DNA of 12,043 nt from CAZSAT01 sp964604675 (GTDB lineage Bacteria; Myxococcota_A; UBA796; CAJQPC01): NCBI GenBank assembly GCA_964604675.1, contig CAZSAT010000175.1:1-12043 (forward strand), in the 5' to 3' direction. Below are positions 1 to 7,021 of the stretch, piece after piece (position 1 is the stretch's first letter; every line of letters starts with the position of its first letter). A program made the translations under genes and the position numbers. The notes below the pieces were generated by a model that did no database searches, was not told the origin of the DNA, and saw only the letters and a list, made by a program, of their open reading frames with translations.

Positions 1-243
1 TCAACCCGAAGGGCAACGGGAGCTGAGGACCCTGATCGTCGCGGCGCACCATGCCCACAAGTCTACCCGACCTGGGTGGGGGCTTCGCCTGGCTCCTGGC
101 CCGTCGGCAGGACCCCGCGCGCGGGGTGCTGAAGATCGCGCTCAGAGAGATCGAGCGTTGGCTTCGGAGGAGCGGCGTGCACGGCGGGCTCCTAGAGGGT
201 GCCGCAGGTCCTGGGCTGCCAACCGCCCCATACCCCCCATCTC
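1..243. other. Intergenic stretch at left edge, no supported gene
   Basis: This stretch lies downstream of the minus-strand sulfatase-like gene that ends at 244. One plus frame gives NPKGNGS followed by TGA at 24-26, which could be the last codons of a gene entering from the left, but eight codons are too few to support a call. An ORF starting at ATG 51 stays open only because it runs into the antisense of the sulfatase gene, where it becomes Pro/Arg/Ala-rich nonsense. The one structured element seen is a 16-bp perfect palindrome at 112-127. Confidence 0.5.
112..127. repeat. 16-bp perfect palindrome
   Basis: The sequence ACCCCGCGCGCGGGGT equals its own reverse complement. It lies about 120 nt downstream of the stop of the sulfatase-like gene at 244. 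It could be part of a terminator or a protein site, but no T-tract follows on either strand. In DNA this GC-rich a short C/G palindrome has limited significance. Confidence 0.45.
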
Positions 244-1620
244 CTACTCCACATACCCCAACGCCCGCAGCTCCTCCAAAGGCACCGCGTCGGCCTTCCT
301 CATCATCCCGGCTTCCAGCGGGTCCTCCCCCGAGCCGAAGTCCCGCAACGCTCCCAGCCGAGCCGCCTGGGCCGCCTTCACCTCGTCGAGGAGCGCCACC
401 ATGCTGGCCAGCCTGTCTGGGTCGTCCACCGGGACCTGCTCCAAGGGGTCGAGCTCCAGGTCGTAGAGCACCGCGCCGACGTCGTCGGACACCACCTTGT
501 AGCGCCCGTCGAACCAGGTCCACGCCATGCCACCGCCCAGGTCCTGGCGCAGCGACGCCGTGCGCTGACCCAGCACGCCCTCGGCGCGGGGTGGCACCTG
601 CGCCAGGAAGCCCGACCAGTCGCCCTCCACCTCGGGCAACACCACGCTCGGCAGGTCCGCCAGCGACAACAAGCGCCCGTCCCGCGACGGCGCCTGGCCC
701 GGCACCCGCACGATCATCGGCACGTGCAGCTGCTCCTGGTGCACGTTGCCGTGCATCCACTCCCCGTGCTGGCCCAGACCCTCGCCGTGGTCGCCGACCA
801 CCACCACCACGGTCTCGTCCAACAGCCCCGCGACCGACAGCTGGCGGAACAGATCGCCCAGAGCCGCGTCGAGGTACGCCAGCTCGCCGTCGTAGGCATC
901 GACCAGCGTGACCATCGACTTCTGCTCCTTCACCACCGCGCCATCCGCCGTGTTCACCGTGGCCGTGAAGGTGTCGGCGGCGCCGCGAGCCGCCAGGAGC
1001 TCGGCGGTGCCGGGCGCGCCCTCGAAGCGCGCTCCGTACGGGGCCGGCGCCGCGTACGGGTAGTGGGCGTCGAACAGGTGCACCAGCGCGAAGAAGGGCG
1101 CTTCCCGCTCGGCCAGCAGCCACGGGACCGCCAGCTTCAAGGTGTCCGCCGCACGCCGCTCGGCACCCTCCGGCTGCTCGAACACGTCGAAGCCCACGTG
1201 CAGCCCGCTGTGCCGCTTGAGCGGCGCCGCGCTCACGAAGGCCGCGGTGTCCCAGCCGGCCGCGGACGCCGCCTGCCCCAGGGTGAGCAGCTCGGCCTTG
1301 CGGGCGTAGCGGCTGGCGTCGTCGCGGTGGTTGCCGTGGTTCGAGAGCAGGCCGTGCTCGAGCGGGTAGGCGCCGGTCAACAACGACAGGTGGCTGGGCA
1401 GGGTGGTGGCCACGGGTGTGAAGACCCGCTCGTACACCGTGCCCTGGGAAGCCAACACGTCGAGCGCAGGCGTGGTGGGCCGCTCGTAGCCGTAGGGTCC
1501 GAGGTGGTCGGCACGCACCGTGTCGAGGCTGACGATCAGCAGGTTGACGGCGCGCGCGGGCGCGGGCGCTTCGATCGCTTCGGGCACCGGCTCACCGGTG
1601 CAGGCCAACCACCAGAACAT
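244..1620 (-). CDS. Sulfatase-superfamily hydrolase, Thr-type, probable lipoprotein
   Basis: A 458-residue alkaline phosphatase/sulfatase-superfamily protein. The N-terminus MFWWLACTG has a very short hydrophobic run ending in Cys7, compatible with a lipoprotein signal, so an outer location is inferred. Visible metal-site elements are the NLLIVSLDTVRAD segment (D33) and GDHGEGLGQHG (D277, H278). The sulfatase signature C/S-x-P-S-R-x3-LTG reads TLPSHLSLLTG at residues 73-83. The formylglycine residue is therefore Thr and the Arg is His. This is unlike a formylglycine-dependent sulfatase and closer to Thr-nucleophile phosphatases or phosphotransferases of the superfamily; the substrate is unknown. 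The open frame extends upstream to 1872, but ATG 1620 is chosen because it shares one base with the stop of the upstream paralogue (TGATG), implying translational coupling. The C-terminus EELRALGYVE matches the paralogue's ending. Confidence 0.85.
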   Translation of the reverse strand: MFWWLACTGEPVPEAIEAPAPARAVNLLIVSLDTVRADHLGPYGYERPTTPALDVLASQGTVYERVFTPVATTLPSHLSLLTGAYPLEHGLLSNHGNHRDDASRYARKAELLTLGQAASAAGWDTAAFVSAAPLKRHSGLHVGFDVFEQPEGAERRAADTLKLAVPWLLAEREAPFFALVHLFDAHYPYAAPAPYGARFEGAPGTAELLAARGAADTFTATVNTADGAVVKEQKSMVTLVDAYDGELAYLDAALGDLFRQLSVAGLLDETVVVVVGDHGEGLGQHGEWMHGNVHQEQLHVPMIVRVPGQAPSRDGRLLSLADLPSVVLPEVEGDWSGFLAQVPPRAEGVLGQRTASLRQDLGGGMAWTWFDGRYKVVSDDVGAVLYDLELDPLEQVPVDDPDRLASMVALLDEVKAAQAARLGALRDFGSGEDPLEAGMMRKADAVPLEELRALGYVE

Positions 1621-2981
1621 CACTGCGCGTACCCCAGCGCGCGCAGCTGTTCCAGCGCGTCGCTTCGACGGTCGACCAGGGGGCCCGTGACCTCCACCCC
1701 GAACGCCTCGCGGGCGCGTGCCTGCAGCGCGGCGGCTTCCTCCGGACGCGCCCCGGCCAGATCGACCAGCATGTCGGGGTCGGTCGCCAGGTCGTACAGC
1801 TCCAGGCTGCCGTCGTCCCGGTAGAGCACCGCCAGGTCCTCCTCCCGGTAGAACCGCGACCCCTGGCCCCACCCGTCACCCAGCGACTCCTTCCAGCCCG
1901 CCTCGGGCCAGACCGCCGAGAGCACCGGCCGCGGCCTGGCCTCCGGCCGGAGCAGGCTGTCGGGGCCGTCGAGCCCGGCGAGCTCGAGCAGCGTGTCGTG
2001 CAGGCGGGTGAGGCCGACCGGGGTGTCGACCACCTCACCGACCGGCACGCCCTCCCCCGCGAGCACCAGGGGCACCTGCACGAGCTCGTCGTAGAGCTGG
2101 TGGTGGTGGCCGATCTGGCCGTGCTCGCCGATCGCTTCGCCGTGGTCGGCCGTGATCGCGACCACGCCGCTCCGTCCGGACGCCTTCCACGCGGTCAAGA
2201 GGGCGTTGAGCCGGTGGTCGACCTTGGCGACCTCCCCTTCGTAGACACCGCGGAGAGCCTGGAGGTCGGCGGGGGACAAGGGGAGCTGCCCCGCCACGAA
2301 CTGCTCCTCGACCGAGAGCGCGTTCGCCGCCTCCCGGTTGGCGAAGCGCAGACGCCCCTTGCGCACGGCCGGCGCGAGCGAGGGCCTCGCCAACACCTGC
2401 TGATCCACCCAGGAGACCGGCCACACCGCCCAGGGCTGGTGCGCCCCCATCAGGTTGACGAACAAGAGCAGCGGTCCATCGACCCCCGCCATGGCCGAGC
2501 CGGCCTGGCGCACCACCTCGTCGTCCTCCGGATCGAAGACCGCGTGCTCGAAGCCCCGCGTGAGGCCCAGCTCCGGCACGATCAGGCGGTTGGCCGAGAT
2601 CGACACCGCGGTGTACCCGGCCGCGGTGAAGCGCTCGGCGAGGGTGGGCAGCGAAGGGTCCACGGCGGTGAGCTGCAACCGGGCGCCGCCTTCGGGCGCT
2701 TCGGGGTCGGCCGCGGAGTGCGCACCGTGGCGCCAGGGCTCCTCGCCGGTGAAGAGCGAGGCGTGCACCGGCCAGGTCCACGGGGCCGGCGAGGTGACGT
2801 CGGCGAAGCGAACGCCCGCCCGGGCGACCGCCTCGAGCTGGGGCGACGTGGGCCGGGGGTTGCCATAGGCGGACAGCGCGTCCGACCGGGTGGTGTCGAG
2901 CACGACGAGCAGCACGTCGGGCGGCCGAGGCGCGGGCACTTCGGGCGAATCCGGGGAGCAGCCGAGAGCGAGGAGCAGCAC
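1620..2981 (-). CDS. Sulfatase-superfamily hydrolase, Thr-type, probable lipoprotein (paralogue)
   Basis: A 453-residue sulfatase-like protein, first gene of a two-gene minus-strand operon. It starts at GTG 2981 with MLLLALGC, a minimal lipoprotein-like signal with Cys8. A GGGAGG Shine-Dalgarno lies 11 nt upstream (2993-2998), a rather long spacing. Metal-binding elements are VLLVVLDTTRSD (D29) and ITADHGEAIGEHG (D279, H280). The signature loop reads TWPVHASLFTG at residues 69-79: Thr in the nucleophile position, Ser lost, and His in place of Arg. It shares the fold, order of motifs and the ending LRALGY with the downstream gene, so the two probably arose by tandem duplication and then diverged. 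As with its partner, formylglycine-dependent sulfatase activity looks unlikely; a phosphatase, phosphodiesterase or transferase role is inferred. No substrate can be read from the context. Confidence 0.85.
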   Translation of the reverse strand: MLLLALGCSPDSPEVPAPRPPDVLLVVLDTTRSDALSAYGNPRPTSPQLEAVARAGVRFADVTSPAPWTWPVHASLFTGEEPWRHGAHSAADPEAPEGGARLQLTAVDPSLPTLAERFTAAGYTAVSISANRLIVPELGLTRGFEHAVFDPEDDEVVRQAGSAMAGVDGPLLLFVNLMGAHQPWAVWPVSWVDQQVLARPSLAPAVRKGRLRFANREAANALSVEEQFVAGQLPLSPADLQALRGVYEGEVAKVDHRLNALLTAWKASGRSGVVAITADHGEAIGEHGQIGHHHQLYDELVQVPLVLAGEGVPVGEVVDTPVGLTRLHDTLLELAGLDGPDSLLRPEARPRPVLSAVWPEAGWKESLGDGWGQGSRFYREEDLAVLYRDDGSLELYDLATDPDMLVDLAGARPEEAAALQARAREAFGVEVTGPLVDRRSDALEQLRALGYAQ

Positions 2982-3015
2982 GAGTTTGTTAGCCTCCCAC
3001 CATCATGGAGCCGAC
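2982..3015. promoter_or_regulatory. 34-bp divergent start region with both ribosome binding sites
   Basis: Only 34 bp separate the GTG of the minus-strand sulfatase-like gene from the ATG of the plus-strand zinc-finger gene. The minus strand carries GGGAGG at 2993-2998 and the plus strand GGAG at 3007-3010. The space is too small for two independent full promoters, so at least one promoter must overlap the opposite gene. I see no convincing -35/-10 pair. Confidence 0.5.
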
Positions 3016-3432
3016 ATGCGCAGCTGTCCCGTATCTGGCGAGCCGATGGTCCACGACCACATCCATGGCGTGGAGGTGGATCGCTCGCCCCACGGCATCT
3101 TCCTCGACAAGCGCGAGCTGTTCCAGATCACCGAGGCCGAGCGCGCGTCGGTCGGCAGCTTCGAGCGCGTGACCACCGAGCTGAGGGCCTTCTTCGCCAC
3201 CAAGTCACGCCACGACAACAAGGGCGAGGGGCCCCCCGAGCGCAAGCTCCCCTGCCCCGAGTGCCAGGCCGACATGAAGGTCGAGACCTACCAGGACGTG
3301 TGGATCGACCGCTGCCGAGCGCACGGCATCTTCCTGGACGAGGGCGAGCTGGACCTGATCGTGCAACGCCTGAAGGACGACCCGGACTTCCTGCGCGGCA
3401 TGCGGTTGAGGCTGGCGGATCAGGAGCTCTGA
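3016..3432 (+). CDS. Small double zf-TFIIB-like protein, first half degenerate
   Basis: A 138-residue protein built from two copies of the zf-TFIIB pattern (CPxC, a short beta segment with VxxDR, CxxxHG or CxxC, then GIFLDxxEL). The second copy is nearly intact: C80-P-E-C83, then WIDRC100-R-A-H103, then GIFLDEGELDLI, giving a likely CCCH metal site. The first copy keeps the scaffold (CPVSGEPM, VEVDRSPHGIFLDKREL, residues 4-35) but has Ser at the second and third ligand positions, so it probably does not bind zinc the same way. ATG 3016 is chosen because GGAG lies 5 nt upstream and the family motif begins at once. Bacterial members are small and mostly uncharacterised. It lies 18 nt upstream of the GGDEF gene and is probably cotranscribed with it. 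Confidence 0.8.
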   Translation: MRSCPVSGEPMVHDHIHGVEVDRSPHGIFLDKRELFQITEAERASVGSFERVTTELRAFFATKSRHDNKGEGPPERKLPCPECQADMKVETYQDVWIDRCRAHGIFLDEGELDLIVQRLKDDPDFLRGMRLRLADQEL

Positions 3433-3450
3433 GGCAGGGTTCTTCGCAGC

Positions 3451-4557
3451 ATGCGCGCTCCCTTCCTCGTCCGCTTCGCCGACCGCCGCCTCGAGGCGGC
3501 GTTCTCCGACGACCACCGGGCCTCGGTGCGGCCCTACCGACTCTTCACCTACGCCGCCGGTGGGCTCTTGTGGGCCTTCACGGGCGCGCTGGACCTCTCG
3601 GTCGCCCCCGAGGCGATCGACCTGCTCTGGACCGTGCGCTTCGCGCTGGTCCTTCCGGTCTTCATCACCCTCGCCGCGCTCACCTGGTGGCCGGTCACCG
3701 AGCGTGCGTCGGAGCTCTGGCTCGCGCTCACCGGGGTGCTCACGGCCGGCGCGGTGAGCGGCATGGCCGGGCTGATGCCCGCGGGCACCGCCGACCACTA
3801 CTACGTCGGCATCGTCATCATCCTGTTCTTCGTGGTCGGCATGGCGCAGCTCCGGGCCCTGCCCGCCATGGCCGTGTGCGCGCTCGTGTGGGTGCTGTTC
3901 GAGCTCGGGGGGGCGCGGGCGGCCGTGGGCGACGCGGTCCTCAACGCCCGGGTGTTCCTCGTGGAGGGGCTGCTCGCCGCGGTCGGCGTGGCCTGGACCA
4001 TGGAGCAGCTCAAGCGCCGGGAGTTCCTGAGCCGCCGCGAGATCGAGCTCCAGGCCACCCACGACCCGCTCACCGGCCTGCTCAACCGGCGGCAGCTCGA
4101 CGAGCGGCTGGCCCAGGCCGTGGCGCTCCGAGCCCGGTACGGCCACCCCACGAGCCTGGTCCTGCTGGACCTCGACGACTTCAAGATCGTGAACGACACC
4201 CACGGTCACGCGGTGGGCGACCGGGTGCTGAAGGGCTGCGCCGACGCGGTGAAGGCCTCGATCCGCACCACCGACCTGGCCTTCCGCTTCGGCGGCGACG
4301 AGTTCATGGTGCTCTTGCCCGGCACCGACGCCCGCGAGGCCGTGGCCTTCGCCGACCGGCTCAGCGACGCCGTGCGGGGAGCTGCGGCGGCGACCCTGGC
4401 CGGCTCGAGCGTGGGCTGCACCGCCGGTGTGGGGGTGGTGCCCGCCGACGAGGAGCCGCTCCAGGGCCTGCTCGAGCGCGTCGACCGGGCGCTGTACCAC
4501 GGGAAGCGTTCGGGCAAGGGGCGCGCGATCCTGGCGTCGACCGCGTCGCTCCACTGA
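3451..4557 (+). CDS. Membrane-bound GGDEF diguanylate cyclase
   Basis: A 368-residue inner-membrane diguanylate cyclase, making c-di-GMP from two GTP. Residues 1-30 are a soluble basic lead-in. Six hydrophobic segments follow at about 32-47, 62-80, 89-109, 117-134, 137-152 and 168-183. A short linker helix leads into the GGDEF domain from about residue 195: THDPLTGLLNRR start motif, LLDLDDFKIVND (D240/D242 region, metal and base contacts), and an intact GGDEF at 281-285. RTTD at 272-275 is exactly five residues upstream of GGDEF, the allosteric I-site arrangement for product inhibition. The enzyme is therefore predicted active and feedback-controlled. No PAS, GAF or EAL domain is present; the six-TM region is the presumed sensor. 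ATG 3451 gives a full N-terminus. It is downstream of the zf-TFIIB-like gene. Confidence 0.96.
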   Translation: MRAPFLVRFADRRLEAAFSDDHRASVRPYRLFTYAAGGLLWAFTGALDLSVAPEAIDLLWTVRFALVLPVFITLAALTWWPVTERASELWLALTGVLTAGAVSGMAGLMPAGTADHYYVGIVIILFFVVGMAQLRALPAMAVCALVWVLFELGGARAAVGDAVLNARVFLVEGLLAAVGVAWTMEQLKRREFLSRREIELQATHDPLTGLLNRRQLDERLAQAVALRARYGHPTSLVLLDLDDFKIVNDTHGHAVGDRVLKGCADAVKASIRTTDLAFRFGGDEFMVLLPGTDAREAVAFADRLSDAVRGAAAATLAGSSVGCTAGVGVVPADEEPLQGLLERVDRALYHGKRSGKGRAILASTASLH

Positions 4558-4578
4558 GCCTGCCGGCACAGGCGCTCA
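4555..4578. terminator. Candidate bidirectional terminator hairpin containing both stop codons
   Basis: TGAGCCTG (4555-4562) and CAGGCGCTCA (4569-4578) form an 8-bp stem with a 2-nt bulge and a CCGGCA loop. The outer TGA is the stop of the plus-strand GGDEF gene, and the outer TCA is the stop of the minus-strand Rieske gene. Only 18 bp separate the two convergent stops. No T-tract follows on either side, so intrinsic termination is not established. Confidence 0.45.
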
Positions 4579-6192
4579 GGGGGCCAACAGCCTCGGGATC
4601 CGACCCTCGGTGACGAAGGCCACGCCCTCCAGCGCCGCACGGTGGGTCCAGCGTTGCTGGAGCGGGCTGCCGAGCAGGCGGACCACGGCTTGCAGGGGGC
4701 GCGGGTCGCCGGTGAGGCGGCGCTCCTCCAGGCCGACCACCAGGTTCTTGATCGCGTGGGCCGAGACGATGGGCTGGGCGAACGCATCGCCGATCACCAC
4801 GTCCACCAGCCGCGGCACCAGCGCGGGATCGTCGAGGTCGGTCTCCGGAACCTCGCGCTCCCCGTCGAGCACCCGGTGGTGGTTCACGAAGCGGGCCGCG
4901 AAGTAGAGCAGCCGCAGCGCCTCGGGCGTGGTGTGCCGCCGGAGCGTGAGGCGCACCGCGTGGGCGAAGGTCTGGATGTGGGTGACCGAGAGCCAGGTGT
5001 CCTGGCACGCGGGATCGCTGTCGATGGCCGTGTCGAAGCGCAGCAGGCGCTCCGCGGCGGCCAGGGACAGCGCGTCGGCCAGGCGCTCGAGCGGGGCACC
5101 GGCTTCCAGGGCCGCCGTGAGGGCGTTGAGCGCTTCGCGGGGCTTGCCGAACGCCAGGGTGTGCACGAGCGCCTCGACGCCCGACCACGCCGGGTCGCTG
5201 CCAGCCGACGCGCGCAGGGTGGGCAGGTGCAGGCCGTCGAGGGTGCGCCGGAAGCCGGCCCAGGCCGGCAGCACGTCCTCCCGCGTGCCGTTCACGATGC
5301 CGAAGAGGTGGCCGCACAGGATTGGCTCGGCATGGGCCCAGCCGGCGGCTTCGAGCAGCGCGAAGACCTTGGTCTGGTAGATGAGCCGGTGGCCGAAGCT
5401 CAGGAAGTGGTCGCAGCAGAGCGCGTCGAACCAGGGCACGAGCTCCTGGCGCCAGCCACGAGCGAGTGCGCCGCGCAGGAGGGCCTCCGCGCCCGCACCC
5501 TCCTCGGCCTCCACGAGCGATCGGAGTCGAGCGCCCGCAGCCACTGGATCGGGGCCCGGGTCGACCGGGTCGGCCAGGGCACGGACCGGGCGCCGCACGC
5601 AGCCTCGTGCCGCGAGCTCCAGGGCCTGGGCGAAGGGCACGGCGAAGCGCGGCCCGGGGTAGCGGTCGTGCCAGAGCAGCAGGTCGGTGGCGAGGGGCAG
5701 CACGTGGGTGGAGCCGTACTCGGCGCGAGCCCCGTCGAAGCCCGCGACCCAGGCGCACAGCGCCTCGGGCGTCACGCCGGCTTGGAGCAGCCGAGCAGCA
5801 TCGCGCGCGGCCTGGCCGATGCGGTGGTCGGACACGGCGCCCTCGAGGCTCTGCCACAGCCCGGGGATCTGGGCGGTGAGGTCCGGTGGCGACAGGTCCA
5901 CCTCGACCTGTCCGTCGACCTCGCGGACCGCATAGGTCCGCACGGCCTCCTCGCCCTTGATGCAGGCGCCATCGCGCAGGTCGAACTTGTAGTTGTGCCA
6001 GCAGCACGTGAGCGTGTGCCCGGCGAGCGCCCCCTGGGAGAGCGGGTAGCCCTCGTGCGGGCACCGGTCGTCGACGGCGAGCACGCTGCCCTCGACGCGG
6101 AAGAGCGCCACCCGGTCGCGGCCGTGGACGAAGAGCTTCACGGCGCCCTCGGGGAGCTCGGAAGCGGAACACGCGGTGTGCCAGGTCTTCAT
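4576..6192 (-). CDS. Rieske [2Fe-2S] domain fused to a large His-rich helical domain
   Basis: A 538-residue soluble protein. Residues 1-100 form a Rieske ferredoxin domain with C44-P-H46, 16 residues, then C63-C-W-H66, the full ligand set for a [2Fe-2S] cluster. The first Cys of the classical disulphide pair is not obvious, although C64 and C77 are nearby. The remaining 430 or so residues are Ala/Leu-rich and helical, with conserved-looking His clusters: CCDHFLSFGHRLIYQTK, ILCGHLFG, VTHIQTFAHAV and FVNHHRVLD. Such clustered His/Glu in helices could hold a metal centre or act as an oxygenase or oxidase partner receiving electrons from the Rieske cluster. That is inference; I do not recognise a characterised family, though the questin-oxidase-like group is one to compare. 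ATG 6192 starts immediately before the Rieske fold, without a clear Shine-Dalgarno; the open frame upstream is antisense to the methyltransferase. Confidence 0.85.
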   Translation of the reverse strand: MKTWHTACSASELPEGAVKLFVHGRDRVALFRVEGSVLAVDDRCPHEGYPLSQGALAGHTLTCCWHNYKFDLRDGACIKGEEAVRTYAVREVDGQVEVDLSPPDLTAQIPGLWQSLEGAVSDHRIGQAARDAARLLQAGVTPEALCAWVAGFDGARAEYGSTHVLPLATDLLLWHDRYPGPRFAVPFAQALELAARGCVRRPVRALADPVDPGPDPVAAGARLRSLVEAEEGAGAEALLRGALARGWRQELVPWFDALCCDHFLSFGHRLIYQTKVFALLEAAGWAHAEPILCGHLFGIVNGTREDVLPAWAGFRRTLDGLHLPTLRASAGSDPAWSGVEALVHTLAFGKPREALNALTAALEAGAPLERLADALSLAAAERLLRFDTAIDSDPACQDTWLSVTHIQTFAHAVRLTLRRHTTPEALRLLYFAARFVNHHRVLDGEREVPETDLDDPALVPRLVDVVIGDAFAQPIVSAHAIKNLVVGLEERRLTGDPRPLQAVVRLLGSPLQQRWTHRAALEGVAFVTEGRIPRLLAP

Positions 6193-6231
6193 GGCCCGAA
6201 GATAGTCCGCGCGCCGTGGTAGCGATGGGGG

Positions 6232-6993
6232 ATGTACGACGCGACCTACGACCAGCTCATCGCACAGCACTACGACGGAACCTACGAGCAGCTGAGGGAT
6301 CCCAGCGGCGACGCGGGCTTCTACGCGCGCCTCGCCGGCCAGACGGGTGGACCCGTGCTCGAGCTCGGGTGCGGCACCGGCCGGGTGCTCCTCCCCATCG
6401 CACGCACCGGCGTGCGCTGCGTCGGCCTCGACGCGTCGCCCGCGATGCTCGACGTGCTGCGCGCCAAGGAGCTGCCCGCGAACCTGGAGCTCGTCGAGGG
6501 CACCCTGGAGACCTTCGAGGTGCCAGGCCGCTTCGCGCTGATCTTCTCCGCCTTCCGCGTCTTTCAGCACCTGGCCACCGTCGAGCAGCAGCTCGCCTGC
6601 CTGGAGCGCGTGAAGCGGCACCTGTCCCCTGGCGGATGCTTTGCCTTCGACGTGTTCGACCCCGATCTGGCGCGCATGGCGGTGGTCAGCGAGCCCGAGC
6701 GCCACGACGCCACGTTCTCCGACGCGGGCGACGAGGTGCGGCGCTACGCCAGCGTGGAGCGCGATCGGCCGAGCCAGGTGATGGCCGTGACCTTCCGCTA
6801 CGAGCGCCGACGGGGCGGTCAGGTCGTGGACGAGGCGTCGACCACGGTGTCGATGCGGTGGTTCCACCGCTACGAGCTGGAGCACCTGCTCGCCCGCGCC
6901 GGCTTCGCCGTGGAGACGATGCACGGCGACTTCGCCGGGGCACCGGTCGGCACGGGCGGCAACCTGGTCGTGGTGGCGCGCGCGGCGGACTGA
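6232..6993 (+). CDS. Class I SAM-dependent methyltransferase
   Basis: A 253-residue cytosolic methyltransferase transferring a methyl group from S-adenosylmethionine. Motif I is VLELGCGTGR with E44-R51, and the acidic residue after strand beta-2 is D67 in VGLDAS. Motif III-like FALIFSAFRVFQHL and the post-motif HLSPGGCFAFDVF follow in normal order. The C-terminal part (about 165-250) is a mixed region typical of Methyltransf_25/11-type enzymes and gives no substrate. The start at ATG 6232 follows a run of five G, poorly spaced as a Shine-Dalgarno, but the N-terminus MYDATYDQL fits the family's usual lead (Y-D-x2-Y/A). It is divergent from the Rieske gene with 39 bp between them, so the two may share a control region. 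Small-molecule methylation is a reasonable guess only. Confidence 0.92.
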   Translation: MYDATYDQLIAQHYDGTYEQLRDPSGDAGFYARLAGQTGGPVLELGCGTGRVLLPIARTGVRCVGLDASPAMLDVLRAKELPANLELVEGTLETFEVPGRFALIFSAFRVFQHLATVEQQLACLERVKRHLSPGGCFAFDVFDPDLARMAVVSEPERHDATFSDAGDEVRRYASVERDRPSQVMAVTFRYERRRGGQVVDEASTTVSMRWFHRYELEHLLARAGFAVETMHGDFAGAPVGTGGNLVVVARAAD

Positions 6994-6995
6994 GT

Positions 6996-7021
6996 CCGAT
7001 GGGCGGGCCCGATGGGCGGGC
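6996..7021. repeat. 13-bp perfect tandem duplication between convergent stops
   Basis: CCGATGGGCGGGC occurs twice in direct contact (6996-7008 and 7009-7021). It fills nearly all of the 28-bp gap between the methyltransferase stop (6993) and the SDR stop (7022). It probably arose by slippage. It contains GGGCCC at the join but forms no long hairpin, and there is no evidence of terminator function. Confidence 0.8.

Noticed and set aside
51..911. 286-codon plus-strand ORF at the left edge
   Set aside because: After about 60 residues it becomes Pro/Arg repeats because it runs antisense to the sulfatase-like gene. The first part alone has no homologous motif or good ribosome binding site.
199..1824. 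Long plus-strand open frame (541 codons) across the sulfatase region
   Set aside because: It is antisense to the sulfatase-like genes. The product is His/Arg/Val-rich with no motif; it is a shadow of GC-biased codon use.
1998..4613. 871-codon plus-strand open frame
   Set aside because: It passes through antisense of the second sulfatase-like gene and out-of-frame zf-TFIIB and GGDEF genes. The low-complexity Arg/Gly/Ala product is not protein-like.
4642..6222. 526-codon plus-strand open frame opposite the Rieske gene
   Set aside because: Composition is typical of antisense in high-GC DNA and no domain is recognisable, whereas the minus strand has an intact Rieske motif.
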